64,000 bases of DNA. Origin: Tillus elongatus (lineage: Eukaryota > Arthropoda > Insecta > Coleoptera > Cleridae). Location of the stretch: contig OZ023269.1 in assembly GCA_964006375.1 (NCBI GenBank), positions 126,899,723-126,963,722 of the forward strand, written 5' to 3'. Shown here piece after piece: positions 44,908 to 56,554 of this stretch; position 1 is the first letter of the stretch, and each line of letters starts with the position of its first letter. A program made the translations under genes and the position numbers. Under the pieces are notes generated by a model, which was not told where the DNA came from, did no database searches, and saw only the letters and a list, made by a program, of their open reading frames with translations.

Positions 44908-45422
44908 AATCAAATATTCAATGGAAGGCTTCTGATCCAGACAGTAAATTTTGTTAAACCCTACGCGTTTCGGCTAACTAGTAGCCATCCTCAGGGGCAA
45001 AATTTTCAATTCTTGTAAATTGAAGTCAATACTATACAAAGGTTGACTAAGTTGGGATTTTCATCTATTGTACCAGATGTCCAACAACATCGCACCCGAA
45101 TGTGCCAGAAAATCGGTTCACAATGTAATCCAATCAATATAAAAAAGCAATTTAATCACAAGACAGGAGCAAAAGTCGGCCATTTGTGAAAATTCAAGAG
45201 AGCGGGTGGAGTTGTGATTCGATTTTCTGGCACATTCGGGTGCGATGTTGTTGGACCTCTGGTACAATAGATGAAAATCCCAACTTGGTCAAGCTTTGTA
45301 TACTTTTGACTTTAATTTTCAAGAATTGAAAAATTTGCTCCTGATGATAGCTACTAGTTAGCCGAAACGCATAGGGTTTAAAAAAAATTACTGTCTGGAT
45401 TAGAAGCCTTTAATTGAGTACT
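44908..45422. mobile_element. Second palindromic element (FB-2) with variant motif
   Basis: Left arm about 44908-45118 and right arm about 45213-45422. Shared inverted text: aggcttctgatccagacagt, aaccctacgcgtttcggcta, actagtagcc, ggtacaatagatgaaaatcc and tccaacaacatcgcacccga. Minus-strand CTGAGGA (44994-44988), a GGCTA/TAGCC stem, GAAAC (44971-44967) and CCC/GGG closing bases copy the hammerhead layout with a shorter loop. The + arm has CTGATGA at 45341-45347. A 13-bp word atttaaactggct directly follows the right arm and also occurs at about 44863 to the left, a possible TSD. Confidence 0.65.
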
Positions 45423-45559
45423 TGATTTAAACTGGCTGTTGATTTTGAACAACTAAAGACAGAAATGTGGCAGTTGGTATTGTTGTCAAGCGGTTTTTTT
45501 GGTCAAAGTGTAAATAAATTTGTAAGTGATAATATTTTGTTTACTACCAACGCACGAAA

Positions 45560-45965
45560 TATTTATTCCCATAGTATTAATTTATTTCATCAGAACTGTC
45601 AGGGTTTGTATAGTAAACTGAATAAACCTGAAGTATTTTTTGATCGGTGCAAGTATGACATTTTGTATTTTTGAACACTGGTGTCGTAAAGATGAAATTA
45701 GATTAATAAAATTGAACGATTATTGTTGCAGAAAAAACTGTTCGCATGGTGGTGTACCCATTATGTGTCTTGCACCCATTATTGAAATAATATAAAAAAT
45801 TCATTGTGCTTTCATTTTTCACAAATAAAACAGCCGGGAGCGTTATCAATAGTGGAAAGAAGAATAGCATCAAAATAGACAAAATAAAATTGTCAATAAG
45901 GCATACCATTTTGAGTGATACTCTGAAATGTGCAAATGCATTTAATTCATTTTTTTGGCTCAATC
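45560..45965 (+). pseudogene. Old LINE-I endonuclease start and linker
   Basis: The frame at 45465-45674 contains SINLFHQNCQGLYSKLNKPE and VFFDRCKYDIL, the first strand of a LINE apurinic-type endonuclease (HQNxxGLxSK). A frameshift at about 45673 leads into EHWCRKDEIRLIKLNDYC and HGGVPIMC. After a deletion, 45806-45965 reads TAGSVINSGKKNSIKID and SDTLKCANAFNSFF, typical of the stretch before RT. It is broken by a SINE and by LINE-C; its RT start may be at 47255. Confidence 0.6.
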
Positions 45966-45984
45966 CGGGAGATGTATGGCTTTT

Positions 45985-46282
45985 TTTGTTCTCTTAGCGT
46001 CGGTCTATTTCCGCGACTATGGCCAATCACCGACGCCAGGGAGCAGTTTTACGTCACTATCCGGGAAATTTTGCCGACACGGGGCCGACTGCTTTACGCC
46101 CCCTCCGAAGGGCGGCACGTGCTGACATTCAACTTACTCAAATACAATGTCACAACCTGCGTTGATGTCAATTTTACATGCAGTATGTACTGAAAAAGTG
46201 AAAGGAGAACCCTGCGATCGAACCCAGTACACTTCGGTTCAGAGGCACACGTTCTTACCCCTGGACCACCGAGGCCTGAGAG
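45985..46282 (-). mobile_element. tRNA-derived SINE (family B), internally deleted
   Basis: The B box lies in gcgatcgaaccc near 46216-46225 (minus) and the head ends in ccaccgaggcctgag. About 70 bp are missing where ttttgccgacac meets ggggccgactgc near 46080. It lies inside the old LINE-I. Confidence 0.85.
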
Positions 46283-46484
46283 ATATATGGTACTACAGGG
46301 CATCCTAATACTTTAAAATATTCTCAATTTAGCAGTCAATCTATGTTTTTCGGTCGTGACCAAAAAAATATGTTCCTGACGAAATAGTGGGATTGAGAGC
46401 CCCGTTTTTTCTGGTTTTAATATTGATTCTGTGTTCATTAGGGGGTGTGCAACTGAGATATGTACCCCTTCAAACCGTTTTGAT

Positions 46485-47230
46485 TTTGATGCTCTCTTGC
46501 TTTCTATCTCATAAGAGATACACCAGCCCTAGACCCATCACAATGAACAACCAAGTTATTCAAAGTAATGAGTCCTTTTCACTTGTTGGCATTTCTGTGG
46601 GTCGAAATCTTAATTGGCACCAACATGTCACATCAATTGCAGAAGTGGCTGCTAATAAATTAGGTTTCCTCTTCCGGGCTCGCAAATAGTTTTTACCAGC
46701 TAATCTCTGTACCTTATATACTTCACAAATAAGGCCAAACCTCGAATACTGCTCCCACATCTAGGGTGCCGCTACCGCTTCTACACTCGCTATCTTGGAC
46801 TCCATTCAGCAGAGAGATATACGTCTCATCGGTGACCCTACCCTCACCGAAAGGCTGCAATTCCTTGCCCACCGACGTGCGGCTGGTGACCTCTCTCTGT
46901 CTTTTTTATAGATATCTGCACGGGCACTGCTCAGAGGAGCTTTCTTCCATAGTTCCTCCACCTGCTGTCACCAACAGATCTACCAGGGGAACAGAGCGAA
47001 TGCACCCTTTTACTATCCAGGTCACCAGACATAGAACATCTTATTATGCCCGCTCGTTTGTCCCGAGGACTTCCAAGTTGTGGAATTCCTTGCCGGCACA
47101 TGCTTTTCCCTCTCCTCCGAACCTCCAAACATTCAGCTCCAGAATTAACAAGTTGCCTCTTTCCTCCTTGTCGACACCCACGGTACGATAGTATTTAGGC
47201 TGTAAACCCTCGTGGTGTGTTGTTGAAATA
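46485..47230 (+). pseudogene. LINE-C 3' end
   Basis: Starts with the SCFLSHKRYTSPRPITMNNQ region (46495), continues VGISVGRNLNWHQHVTSIAE, and after a frameshift near 46740 gives HRTSYYARSFVPRTSKLWNS and INKLPLSSLSTPTVR. The 3' terminus gtgtgttgttgaaatata is near 47228. It is inserted into LINE-I. Confidence 0.85.
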
Positions 47231-47254
47231 TATACCACTATATTTAAATTGTTA

Positions 47255-47345
47255 TACTTCCGTTTTAGAGAACTATAGACTTCTGTCCCTCACAAGCGTA
47301 TTTTCAAAGATATATAAGAGATATTTGTTGATCGTCCGCTGTAGA
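47255..47345 (+). pseudogene. Short RT fragment, probably of LINE-I
   Basis: Reads LENYRLLSLTSVFSKIYKRY, close to the RT signature NYRPISLxSxxSKIxE. Its place just after the LINE-C insert, and the LINE-I linker just before the SINE, suggest a single old LINE with nested insertions. Confidence 0.5.
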
Positions 47346-47872
47346 AATAATTACGTATGCATTATGCGTATTGGATATTTGTTGACAGTGCCCAATAATT
47401 TGCATACATGCTGGTATTTTCTAAATTACTGATTTATTATTACTTATTATTTATTGACAATATCTTTTAAAACCTGATCTTAAACCTAATATCTCTAGAA
47501 ACCTGTATCTCTAGAAAAGTAATTGAGGAAAATTGAAAAAAGAGTTGAGGATACCAATATGTAAAAGATTTAAGTCGTCATGAGATTTGAGGTGCTTGCT
47601 TACTACATAGAACAAGATCCTCATGATATTTGAGATGCTTATTTACCACATAGAACATGGTCCTTATGAGACTGCAAATGCTTATTTACCACAGAAAACA
47701 AATAAAAGTCACGTGAGTTCAAATCTTACCAATATTGCTCTATAAGCAGGTGCATTATAATGGCTTTTTCCATAATCTGGTCTATTTAAACCAATCTGTG
47801 GCAAAATGATAAAATGCTGTTGTATTATTTTCCACTCACCTATCTTCTCTGTATGTATTTTGTGTATTTTTA
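47346..47872. other. No feature recognised
   Basis: Two loosely repeated lines (cttacttaccacatagaaca type) occur at 47595-47700; otherwise AT-rich. Confidence 0.4.
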
Positions 47873-47874
47873 TT

Positions 47875-48215
47875 TGTTTAACGTCGGTCTATTTCCGCGA
47901 CCATGGCCACCGACTCCAGGGAGCAAATCACCTCATTATCTTGGAAATGTCGCCAAACCCCTCCCTTTCTGTTAGGAGAGTAGCGGTTTTTAACGTGCCC
48001 AACATGGCATAGTACATAGGACCGACGAATTTACGCCCCGTCCGAAAGGCGGAACGTGCAGACATTCAAGTTGCTCAAGCACAATGCTGCAAGCTTGATT
48101 GGTGTTAATTTCACAGTATGTACTGAAAAAGTGAAATGATCCCCTACTGACAGTCGAACCCAGAATCCGTGGGTTCAATGGCACACGTTCTCGCCACCGA
48201 GACTGCTATGTGTCT
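47875..48215 (-). mobile_element. tRNA-derived SINE (family B), diverged
   Basis: Full-length but with several substitutions. On the minus strand the B box region reads gggttcgactgtcag and the head ctcggtggcgagaacgtg. The body segments gcgtcggtctatttccgcg and ccgaaaggcggaacgtgcag are conserved. Confidence 0.8.
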
Positions 48216-48384
48216 GCTCTAGTAAAGCAGCAATTGTACATTAATCTTTTTATTTTAAAACAATTAAATAACTGATAAAATTGATCAATTATTTCCACAA
48301 GAAAAACCAATGGAAGTCACACGACCCTAAGGCGAATGACTATTCTGGGTAAGGTAGCATTTCAACCCTTAATTCTTGTATTCT

Positions 48385-48740
48385 ATTATGTTTCCTTTAA
48401 GGGCGGTCTGATTCCGCGACTATGGCCAATCACCGACGCCAGGGAGCAGTTTCACCTCATTATCCTGGAAATCTTGCCGAACCCCTACCTTTCTGTAAGG
48501 AGGGTAGGGATGTTTAACGTGCCCAACAGCGCATGGACGCGAGACCGACCGCTTTACGCCCCTTCTGAAGGGCGGAACGTGTAAACATTCAACTTGTTTA
48601 AATACAATGTCAGAATCTCGGTTGATGTTAATTTATTACAGTTTGTACTGAAAAAGTGAAAGGGAAACCCTGGGAATCAAACACAGTACCCTTCGGTTCA
48701 GAGTCACACGTTCTTAACCCTGGACCACCGAGGCTCCAAA
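48385..48740 (-). mobile_element. tRNA-derived SINE (family B)
   Basis: Full-length copy: body ctgattccgcgactatggcc, then gacgccagggagcagtttca; head on the minus strand gcctcggtggtccagggtta. The B box has an A inserted (gtttgattcccag), so transcription may be impaired. Confidence 0.85.
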
Positions 48741-48889
48741 ATACCAGCTATCAATCTCCTTTTGTTTTAAAAAAGTGAAAGGGAAACCCTGGGAATCGAA
48801 CCCAGTACCCTTAGGTTCAGAGGCACACGTTCGTACCTCCGGACCACCGAGACTCCAAAATACCAGCTATCAACCTCCTTTTGCTTGAA
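48651..48889 (-). repeat. 119-bp tandem duplication of a SINE head
   Basis: aaaaagtgaaagggaaaccc begins at 48651 and again at 48770. Each unit holds the SINE tRNA head plus the flank ctccaaaataccagctatca and cctccttttg. The second head keeps a better B box (gggttcgattcccag). So the head, its downstream flank and perhaps its promoter were duplicated after insertion. Confidence 0.8.
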
Positions 48890-50640
48890 AAAAGTAGGTG
48901 GCTGATGAAAATAATGTTTATACTACGAAAAAGAGGTATGGAAGGCACATCTCTCTAGATATGTGAGTGAAGTAACACTGTAACCATAAATCTTGCAACA
49001 CATGCTACTTTATGAGCAGGTGCATTCTCTTGATGCCAAATAAAATATATTTTGCCATTTTTTTATTGGTTTTGACCAATCATCGATATATATTTGATTT
49101 TGCTACTATTAATACACATATACTGTCTACTTTAACACAGCCGTATTGTACATAATATCTTTTTGGATTATTTTATTTTCAGCAGTTCTCGGTGTAATAT
49201 TGATGTTTCTATGAAATTATAACATTTTGCACTTAACTTTTGGCTTTGGTAAAACAACAATCGAAAATAATTTCCTTTTAAATAAAAATAAAAGGGTGAC
49301 TGATGAAAATGACAAGTTTTACTGCAAAAATTAACACCAAAATGAAGCATCAGGCCAAATTCAGCGGCCATTGTGAATGAAGTAGGTTTTCAACCTTTGA
49401 GCCTAACAAAACTTTTTGTTTTATCTAAATGTGCATCTTGATGCGGATTAAAATGGTCTATGCCAAAATGTGGTCAATTCTAAGTCACCGCGTTCTAACA
49501 AAAATTTCTGCTCTATGGGCCGATGCATCCTAATGCATAACTAAATTGCTTTTGCCATAATGTGGTTTATTCTGAGCTTTCTTGGGTACCTTAGTAGCCT
49601 CGTATTGATCACTGCAGATTATCATTTTGCTTTTACCTGTCTTAAGAAAGCAGTGATTCTAAATGATCTATTTTTAGGTAAAATATTCGATTTTGAGCGG
49701 TGTTGTGCTTGGTTTTGATCTAAATGACCTTAGTGTAACATCTTGCACTTAGTTGTCTGCTTAAATTTACAGTAACGTAACTACTCAAGTCTTTGAGCAA
49801 CATTCAAGCAAAGCCGCTTACACATTTCGATGCTCACAGTGAAGATCTCAATCTCCAAAGGTTATTCCACTCGTCTAGACAGCAAAGTTCGTCCGGACCC
49901 CTCCGCCAACGTTTGACTCAAGGCGGTACCACACGGAAATCTGTTCTTGACTCCCGTTAGTCACTTCTTACTACAGGCAAGAAATACCTTGACATATTCT
50001 TTTTGTTTTGTCCCCGGGGCCACAGGGGCGAGCTAATGTGGGTAAGTTCACCCCGGGTTTATTAAAATAGTGCTGCCTTATGAGCAGATGCATCATCTTG
50101 CTGCAAGATAAAAGGGCTTCGAGTGAGTTTTGAGCAATCTTTAGTATAATTTTGATCATGATAGTACTAGGATTATGTCTCGTACTTACAAATATTTTTT
50201 AGGGTGAAAGAATGGAGTAACGGATGGAAGAGTTATTTATTGCTTCTGTGACATTTTTGGAATAATTGTCGCAATCTAATCGAAAAATATAAATAGATGT
50301 ATTTTCAACTTATACAAAAATTATACTTAACTAAAGGGTTATATAAGTTACAAAATAATTTACGCTTTTAACAAATTAGTGATAGAAAACATTACACTTT
50401 AATTAAAAAGGTCGCTTGGCTCGTACACAATTTAAGGTAGTAAGTTTTTGATTTTTATGTGCTTTTTAATATCATTTTGTTTAGTCTAATTTATTTGTAC
50501 ATCATGCATTGTATTAAATTGTACTGTCATTGTACTGTAAGGAATTGAATGTAATAAGCTGCGTATTCTCAACCTTTTCAACATATACATATATTAATTG
50601 ACGTTGTCGTTATTTGGTAAAACCATTCCATAGTAAATGC
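48890..50640. other. No recognised gene
   Basis: 49850-50060 is GC-richer (ccggacccctccgccaac, tccccggggccacaggggcg) but carries no recognisable motif. The rest is AT-rich. Confidence 0.4.
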
Positions 50641-50644
50641 GGAT

Positions 50645-50770
50645 GTAGATACTTCTTTTCTGGCTTCATAACTGCTTGTTTTCTTCTCTTCAAACAGTTT
50701 CGCGTTTCACGACATTAGGCCGGAGAAAACAAGCAGTTGTGAAGTCAGAGGATAAGTATATACATCTGTA
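50645..50770. repeat. Small palindrome related to FB-3
   Basis: Left gatgtagatacttcttttct, then ggcttcataactgcttgttt. Right is the reverse complement, ending aagcagttgtgaagtcagag and gataagtatatacatc. Arms are about 45 bp with a centre of about 35 bp. The outer text matches FB-3 (acttatctggcttcactg). Confidence 0.6.
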
Positions 50771-50774
50771 TTAA

Positions 50775-51785
50775 ATATAAATATATTGAAATCACTATTG
50801 ATCTCACTTTTTTTGTGATAAATTAACACAAAAAATATAGGTACCACGCAATCAGAACAAAGCTCGTATAGAGCCTGAAATGTAAAAAGTATATTTAACT
50901 GCAAGAAAAACAATAAAATCTTCTTAAATATGACCACTTTTTGGTGTTATTTATACTGAGGTTTTATAATTATTGAATATGAAGTTGTTTGTAGTGTGTT
51001 TCAAAGGGTTGTTTGCAGCAGTAAAGTATTAGGGTGATATTTATCGAGTTTATGTATTAGCTTTGGATTATGTTTTTATCAGAAAAACATGCGTTTGCTA
51101 CTCAATTGAGTGGGTATTTGTCAGAAAATTCTGTTTTGAGGCTTAATCATTTTCCGTGGAACACAATGGCTTGAAAAGCTTGTATTAACAATATTCTGGT
51201 TAGCGTTTATGAATTGAAACAGCCGGAAGCTATCTTTAGAACTGAGTTGTCAGTTGATTTTCCCAGATTTTGCGTAAATATCGAAGGTAAGAGAAAACAA
51301 CAAAACGATTTGAAATCTCATCTTTCCCCAGAATAATATCGGTATTGATTTATGTGCTTTTCATTCCTCATTGTTCTGTTTCACCAAAGTTCGTTTTTGT
51401 AAGAGCAATTTGGGAACTGCTAATGAATTGGCTACACAAAAATTAGAGCTTTTACTTGGAATTTAATACGATTTCAACAGAAATAGGAATCGATCCCCAG
51501 AGATGCGAAGCGTCCTCTTAAGAAGTAATTATTTGAAATACACTTTGCAGAGAGGAGCGTTTCTGTTAAAGCTGATAGTCACGGGAGCTTTGCAGATTTA
51601 TAAAAATAATGTACAAACAAATTAAATTAATTCTGTTTCAAAGAACTTTTTCTAATTTCGCTTTACATTTCCTGTAAATACTATGTGTTTTATTAGCGGA
51701 ATATAAACTAGAAAACAAAAGCTTTGAAATAGTCTTTAATAATATTTTTAACAACATTGCAAGCAGTATTTATCCCGTTGCAGGA
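50775..51785. other. No feature recognised
   Basis: AT-rich with no supported feature. Confidence 0.45.
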
Positions 51786-51786
51786 A

Positions 51787-51789
<3 letters not shown>

Positions 51790-51858
<69 letters not shown>

Positions 51859-51985
51859 CAAAGTTTTAAAATTAAAACAAAGTTTGAAGTCGTTGTTTTT
51901 GACCTGCGTGAAGTATAAAGGTGGGCATGAAAAACGTATGGCGGCAGCGAGTGCGTTCTTGCAGCGAATTTACATAAAATAATTT
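51790..51985 (+). repeat. (TA)n array and family A end
   Basis: (TA)n 51791-51856, followed near 51940 by ggcggcagcgagtgcgttct, a diverged family A end motif. The connecting arms are not recognisable. Confidence 0.6.
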
Positions 51986-52084
51986 AATGTCTCTTAAGTC
52001 AATCTTTCTTTAACTGAAGGATTTAACATTAACAGATAGTATAATCTTTATAGCAGAAACCTTCCTAGTAAATTTCATCAAAAT

Positions 52085-52182
52085 ACTATAGTTGCAGAGA
52101 TAAGTACAATTTACAGAACCCAGTAATTTTCAGACATTCCAATCGTTTCGCTAACAAATTGTCATCAGAAGGCTAAATGAAC
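52085..52182 (-). repeat. Decayed hammerhead-like PLE-LTR-type element
   Basis: Minus strand: CTGATGA (52168-52162), a shortened stem region, then GAAACGATT. On the other side is acagaacccagtaattttca, matching the arm text. Stem II no longer pairs well. Confidence 0.45.
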
Positions 52183-52454
52183 TTAAGAGTGGTGGGTTCC
52201 TTTTAGCTACATTCTCCAAGTTACATTCCTAATGACTCACATCATACGTACGCACAAAAAATGGCCTGTCGGAATTTTTTAGTAAATAGGTTATTTAATT
52301 TTTCTTTAAGTCAAAGTAGATATACCACAGAATTAAATTATATTACAAACATGGCCGAATATAACGGATGCGCCGCTTGCCTAGTAAAGAAATAAATTAA
52401 CAAACAGAAAACAAAAAATTGTAAGCAGAATCAGCGACTTTTAGAAAAGAGAAA

Positions 52455-52810
52455 GCCTAAAAAACTTTGTTTTCTTACCATTATTTGAACCTCGAATTAC
52501 GAGGAATCTAGATAGCATTTTTTTAAAAGCCAACTTGCAACTAACAAAAAATACTTTAAAAAACGTACCTACTAACCCAAAAGACAAGGATAGTACAGCC
52601 AAAATGTCGGGAATTTATGAAATAAGTTGTAAAGATTGCGATCTTAAATACGTCGGACAAACAAAAAGACCTATTGGAATCAGATTCAAAGAACATTTAG
52701 CACAATTAAGATACGCTACTATAGATAGGCCTTCCGTCGCGCGACATATTTGGGATAATAATCACCACCTTTATGAGGAGAATCTAAAATTAACAGACAC
52801 AGATACAGAA
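52455..52810 (+). pseudogene. Penelope-like element with GIY-YIG domain (second copy)
   Basis: EPRITRNLDSIFLKANLQLT is the usual PLE spacer after RT (starting near 52493, with a frame break before it). Then MSGIYEISCKDCDLKYVGQT has GIY at 52610-52618 and YVG at 52649-52657. RPIGIRFKEHLAQLRYATI and VARHIWDNNHHLYEENLKL complete most of the domain. It differs strongly from the copy at 41150, so it is a different PLE family. The frame continues past 52810 with unrelated text into (TA)n, so the end is truncated. Confidence 0.85.
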
Positions 52811-52983
52811 ACGTTCCCACTTTCCATGTCAGTGGCAGGCATATCGGATTTTTTTCGGATCGGACATAATTATAAAACGGGTTCGGTTTTTCTACGAAAT
52901 CGGAACCGAACGGTTTGCTTCCTCTCTTTTACAGGTCCCTGCTCGGGCACCAACCATCGAACATTTTTTAATCAATCTTCTAA

Positions 52984-53085
<102 letters not shown>

Positions 53086-53214
53086 TTTCATATGCGTCTA
53101 ACTGTTTCGCTTGCCTGACATTTTTTATTAACTTGATATTCTTTTATCTACATAAGTATTATCCCAAATATGTTGAGCAATACATGAGTTATCAATATAG
53201 TTCTAAATTATATT

Positions 53215-53480
53215 AGTTTAGTTTATTTATCCCTCTGATGACGCTGACTTCGTTAGTCAAACGATCGTCAGGTCTGAAAACTGTATTGTGATGAATTGGG
53301 TTCTAGAAATTGTACCTGACGACGTTTCACTAACCAAGTTACCGTCGTCAGTGGATGAATACTTCTCTACGGTAACTTGGTTAGTGAAACGATTGGCAGG
53401 TTTTTTTAAATATGATTTGGGTTCTTCAAGTGTGCTTATTAGTGCTCATCACAGGTTCCAATTTTCACTGATTTGCAGAT
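53215..53480. repeat. Compound hammerhead-like PLE-LTR element
   Basis: A + motif at 53232-53272 (CTGATGA 53235-53241; the G of GAAA is C, so likely inactive). A minus motif at 53315-53354 (CTGACGA, GAAAC, loop of 3). A third partial + copy starts at about 53378 (gtaacttggttagtgaaacg). It ends with cttattagtgctcatcacag plus gttccaattttcac, the one-sided tail. Confidence 0.65.
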
Positions 53481-53564
53481 ATAAAAATTTTACTGAACAC
53501 AAGCTTCATCTTTCTCCAGAAAACTGATTGAATTTACCTGGAAAACCAACTTAGACCAAGCAGT

Positions 53565-53768
53565 TTACACAGAAAAATCATGTGCCAAGATGTTGATTTT
53601 TGCTAAGAAAATGTTCACGAAAATTCACATAAAACTTTTTTACACAGAAAAATATGCTAAGACATTTTTTTTTGACGAAAATATTGATTTTCACAAAGAA
53701 AATGTTCACGAAAATTAACATGAAACTTTTTTACACAGAAAAATATGCTAGACATTTTTTTTTGACGA
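53565..53768 (+). repeat. Tandem repeat, 91-bp period, about 2.2 copies
   Basis: aatgttcacgaaaatt recurs at 53610 and 53701, and acacagaaaaatatgct at 53642 and 53733. AT-rich, non-coding. Confidence 0.75.
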
Positions 53769-53789
53769 AAGGTCAGTATATTTTTTAAC

Positions 53790-54650
53790 TCTAATAGCAG
53801 AAAATCAACCATAACTTTCCTACGGAACTCCGGGAGATTTTCGAAGATTTGAAGGTTTATGGGGGTGATCCTCTGAAGGAACAAACCGTCTTTAAGTGGT
53901 TAAAGCAGCTTCGAGAGGCTCTCCATTTCCCACATAATTTTTTTTCTCGAATTTAGATGGCTAAGGCTATTTGCCATTCGCACATTCTTCCCCGCTCCTA
54001 ATGTTGGTCACACCCTAGAATTTAATTATATATTTGGAAACCATGAAGCTTTATGCAAAAATAGTTCCCAAGCTTTTATCTCTGGAACTAAAGGCAGTGA
54101 GGGTGGAGGTGTGTGAAAATTGGTTAAGAGCTGGCTCTGACTTCCTGACCGAATTATCACTGGAGATAAATGGTTTTACGAATTTGATATGGAGTTGAAA
54201 TCACAAAATCAGGATCATTTTGAAGATCAAGGTATTATCTATCATAAATTCATCCTCCCTGGCTAATTTGTTAATGGGAGTCGAGGTTCCGAAATGTATT
54301 TGACCAGTGTGTTGCGCATTCGCTCGAATTTGGCGCATACGGACGTTGTATCCTTCACCATGACAAAACGTCTGCTCATAGGTCATTGATCGTCAGTGAA
54401 TTTTTGGCAGAAACTCGATCACAAGCACCGTTCATCCGCACTATTCGCCTGATTTTGCACCCTGTGTCTACTTTCTATTCAAAAGTCCAAAATGATGCTA
54501 GGACGGCGGCATTTTGGAGACGTGGCGGCCACCAAAGCGGGCTACGTCGAGCTAGCTTAAGAGGCTAACATCAGAGGACTTCAGATGTTTGGAACAGTGA
54601 AACCAGCGGTGGCGCAGCTGGTTTATATCAGGGGCGGGAGGGGTAGTAGT
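53790..54650 (+). pseudogene. Degenerate mariner transposase
   Basis: Pieces in different frames, in mariner order: EDLKVYGGDPLKEQTVFKWL and KQLREAL (helix-turn-helix, about 53845); MKLYAKIVPKLLSLELKAVR (54042); ITGDKWFYEFDMELKSQNQ (first Asp, about 54155); a GIIYHKFILPG block (54230); HHDKTSAHRS (second Asp, about 54355); and, frameshifted, CTLCLLSIQKSKMMLGRRHF replacing the third Asp region. It ends with VKPAVAQLVYIRGG. The third acidic site is not recognisable. Family differs from the copy at 9788. Confidence 0.75.
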
Positions 54651-54654
54651 TTGA

Positions 54655-56000
54655 AGGCGATAATATTTAGTTATCTGCTTAATTGTAAATTTATAGTAAT
54701 TTTATACGTATTTTGTGACAAACTCTGTAGTATGGTATGATTTAGGTTTGGAGATAACAGTGGATCGTACACGTAATAAGCGAGGAAAAATCGTTGGTAT
54801 AGGTTAGTTAATTTTCCGTTGTCGGCGTTTGCCTAAGGAAAGTGCAACTATTAATTCTAATTTGTAGAGATCATTAAGATTGAACAGGTTTGGTAGTAAT
54901 TCATTGAAAACATTAGGGCTAGTTGACAGACTTAATGGAAACCAGAATTACGAACACCAGGGTTCATTAAACATTCTAACTGAACCATGGCTATCACAAT
55001 AAGAACGTTGTAATAACGTTCATTCTGGCATCAAGTTTAGAATGTCAAATTGGTGCCAATAGAAATAAAATACCAACTCATAAAGAAGCATAATGCATAT
55101 AAATGGGTTAAATATCTGTCTGGGTGGTATTATTTCACAGCATTTCACTGACAGTCCGTTTATAAAAAATGTCTAAGAAAATTGAAATTTATAACCTCAA
55201 TTTAGCAGCAGGATATTTACCGTGATAGTTAATTAATGTCCAAGACGTACGTTTAGGAGGCCTTTCCATTCTTTCTATCTTCGTCCGATTCATAATTCTT
55301 GTATTTTTTTACTCTTCTGTCTTAACTACAGACGTTGAATATGCATGGTCCAGTCGATGACAACAAAAATAAATAAATGACTGTATATAAACTGATTCAG
55401 TACTATGTAAAGCTCGCTCCCCTACAGTCGTTATTGACTTGATAAAAAATGTTTACATGAGGGTCATTTGATGGACAAAACCTCTGCACTATATGAAAGA
55501 ATAAAGGAAATTATACCGGTACTTTTGAATACATGCTTATATTCTTTTTTCTGACCTAGTTCATGTTTCTTTATTATTTATACATTGTATAGTTGGTTGA
55601 GTATATATCCGTTAACATCGGGAACATTAATTTCATGTTAACGTTCTTTCGTTAACATCTAAAAGATGCGGTTTACTTCATTGTATCTATCTCTCTTTAT
55701 CTTATACGCAATCTCTTGTCTAAATTCCCCTCTTCCTACTCGTATTAGACAAGTCCTATCAGATCAGGAATATCTACTTTCTCTCTAGTTTCTTCCGCTT
55801 CTTCATGAGATCATTTTTAAATCTACCTGCTTCAATACATTTTAATCCCGGGTTCGTCTAGAGCACTTAAGTTTTGTCCCTTAATACTTTATAATCTCTC
55901 TGCACACATAATACGAGGGTTGAACTATTTATTCCACGCGCAACCCAAGCTGTCACGAGCAAAAACACAGTATGTGGTTTCTTCATTATTTGAGGAACGA
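54655..56000. other. No recognised gene
   Basis: atacgagggttgaactattt at 55911 looks like a mariner-type inverted terminus, but no partner or transposase was found. Otherwise AT-rich. Confidence 0.4.
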
Positions 56001-56003
56001 TAC

Positions 56004-56233
56004 TTGCTCTTCGATAAGCGCACTTGGAGAACACAAATCACCACAACACATTTAAAAAAACCTGACGGTCGTTTCACTAACCAAGTTAGCGTCATCAGAG
56101 GATGACTAATTCTCTACGCTCTACGTTAGTGAAACGATCGTCAGGTCTTTTAAAATCTGTTGTGATGATTTGGGTTCCCCAAATGTGCTTATCAGTGCTT
56201 ATCACAGGTTATAATCGTTACTTAGTTGCTCTT
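56004..56233. mobile_element. PLE-LTR-like inverted element with TSD
   Basis: The word ttgctctt flanks it (56004-56011 and 56226-56233; 10 bp with one mismatch). The left arm starts cgataagcgcacttggagaa. The minus-strand hammerhead-like motif is 56061-56101. The right arm holds a partial motif (gttagtgaaacgatcgtcag). A one-sided tail of about 33 bp (56193-56225) matches the tail at 44592-44624 in reverse complement. Confidence 0.7.
56061..56101 (-). ncRNA. Hammerhead-like motif, intact copy
   Basis: Minus strand: CCT 56101-56099, CTGATGA 56098-56092, extra C, stem II 56090-56085 with 56081-56076 (five Watson-Crick pairs plus G-T), loop TTG, GAAAC 56075-56071, loop GACC, GT, C at 56064 (GUC cleavage triplet), AGG 56063-56061. 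All conserved core bases are present. Confidence 0.6.
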
Positions 56234-56554
56234 GGCTTGTTGGAAGTAATCAAAAGTTACTACCAGGGGTACCTGCATATTATAGGACACTCTTACATAA
56301 CAAAGGCAATTATCTTCAGGTAGACAACATTATGGAAATAGAAGAGTTACTTACCAGAATGTTTCTTTCTTATAATGACACTATTGGGGGAGGGTTAAAA
56401 AATTAAAACAATCAGATTAAAAACCAATTTTAACAAGTTTTAAAAATTCAAATGAGCTGCTTATATGGGTTTATGTGATATATCTTTAAAACGAATATAA
56501 TGAAACAAAACAAAAACAACTGTATTTTAACAAGTTCGGTTTTTTATTTTTTTA

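Noticed and set aside
56355..56380. 26-nt minus-strand segment with a good polypyrimidine acceptor and GTAAGT donor
   Set aside because: Too short to support alone, and sites of this quality arise by chance in 64 kb of AT-rich DNA.
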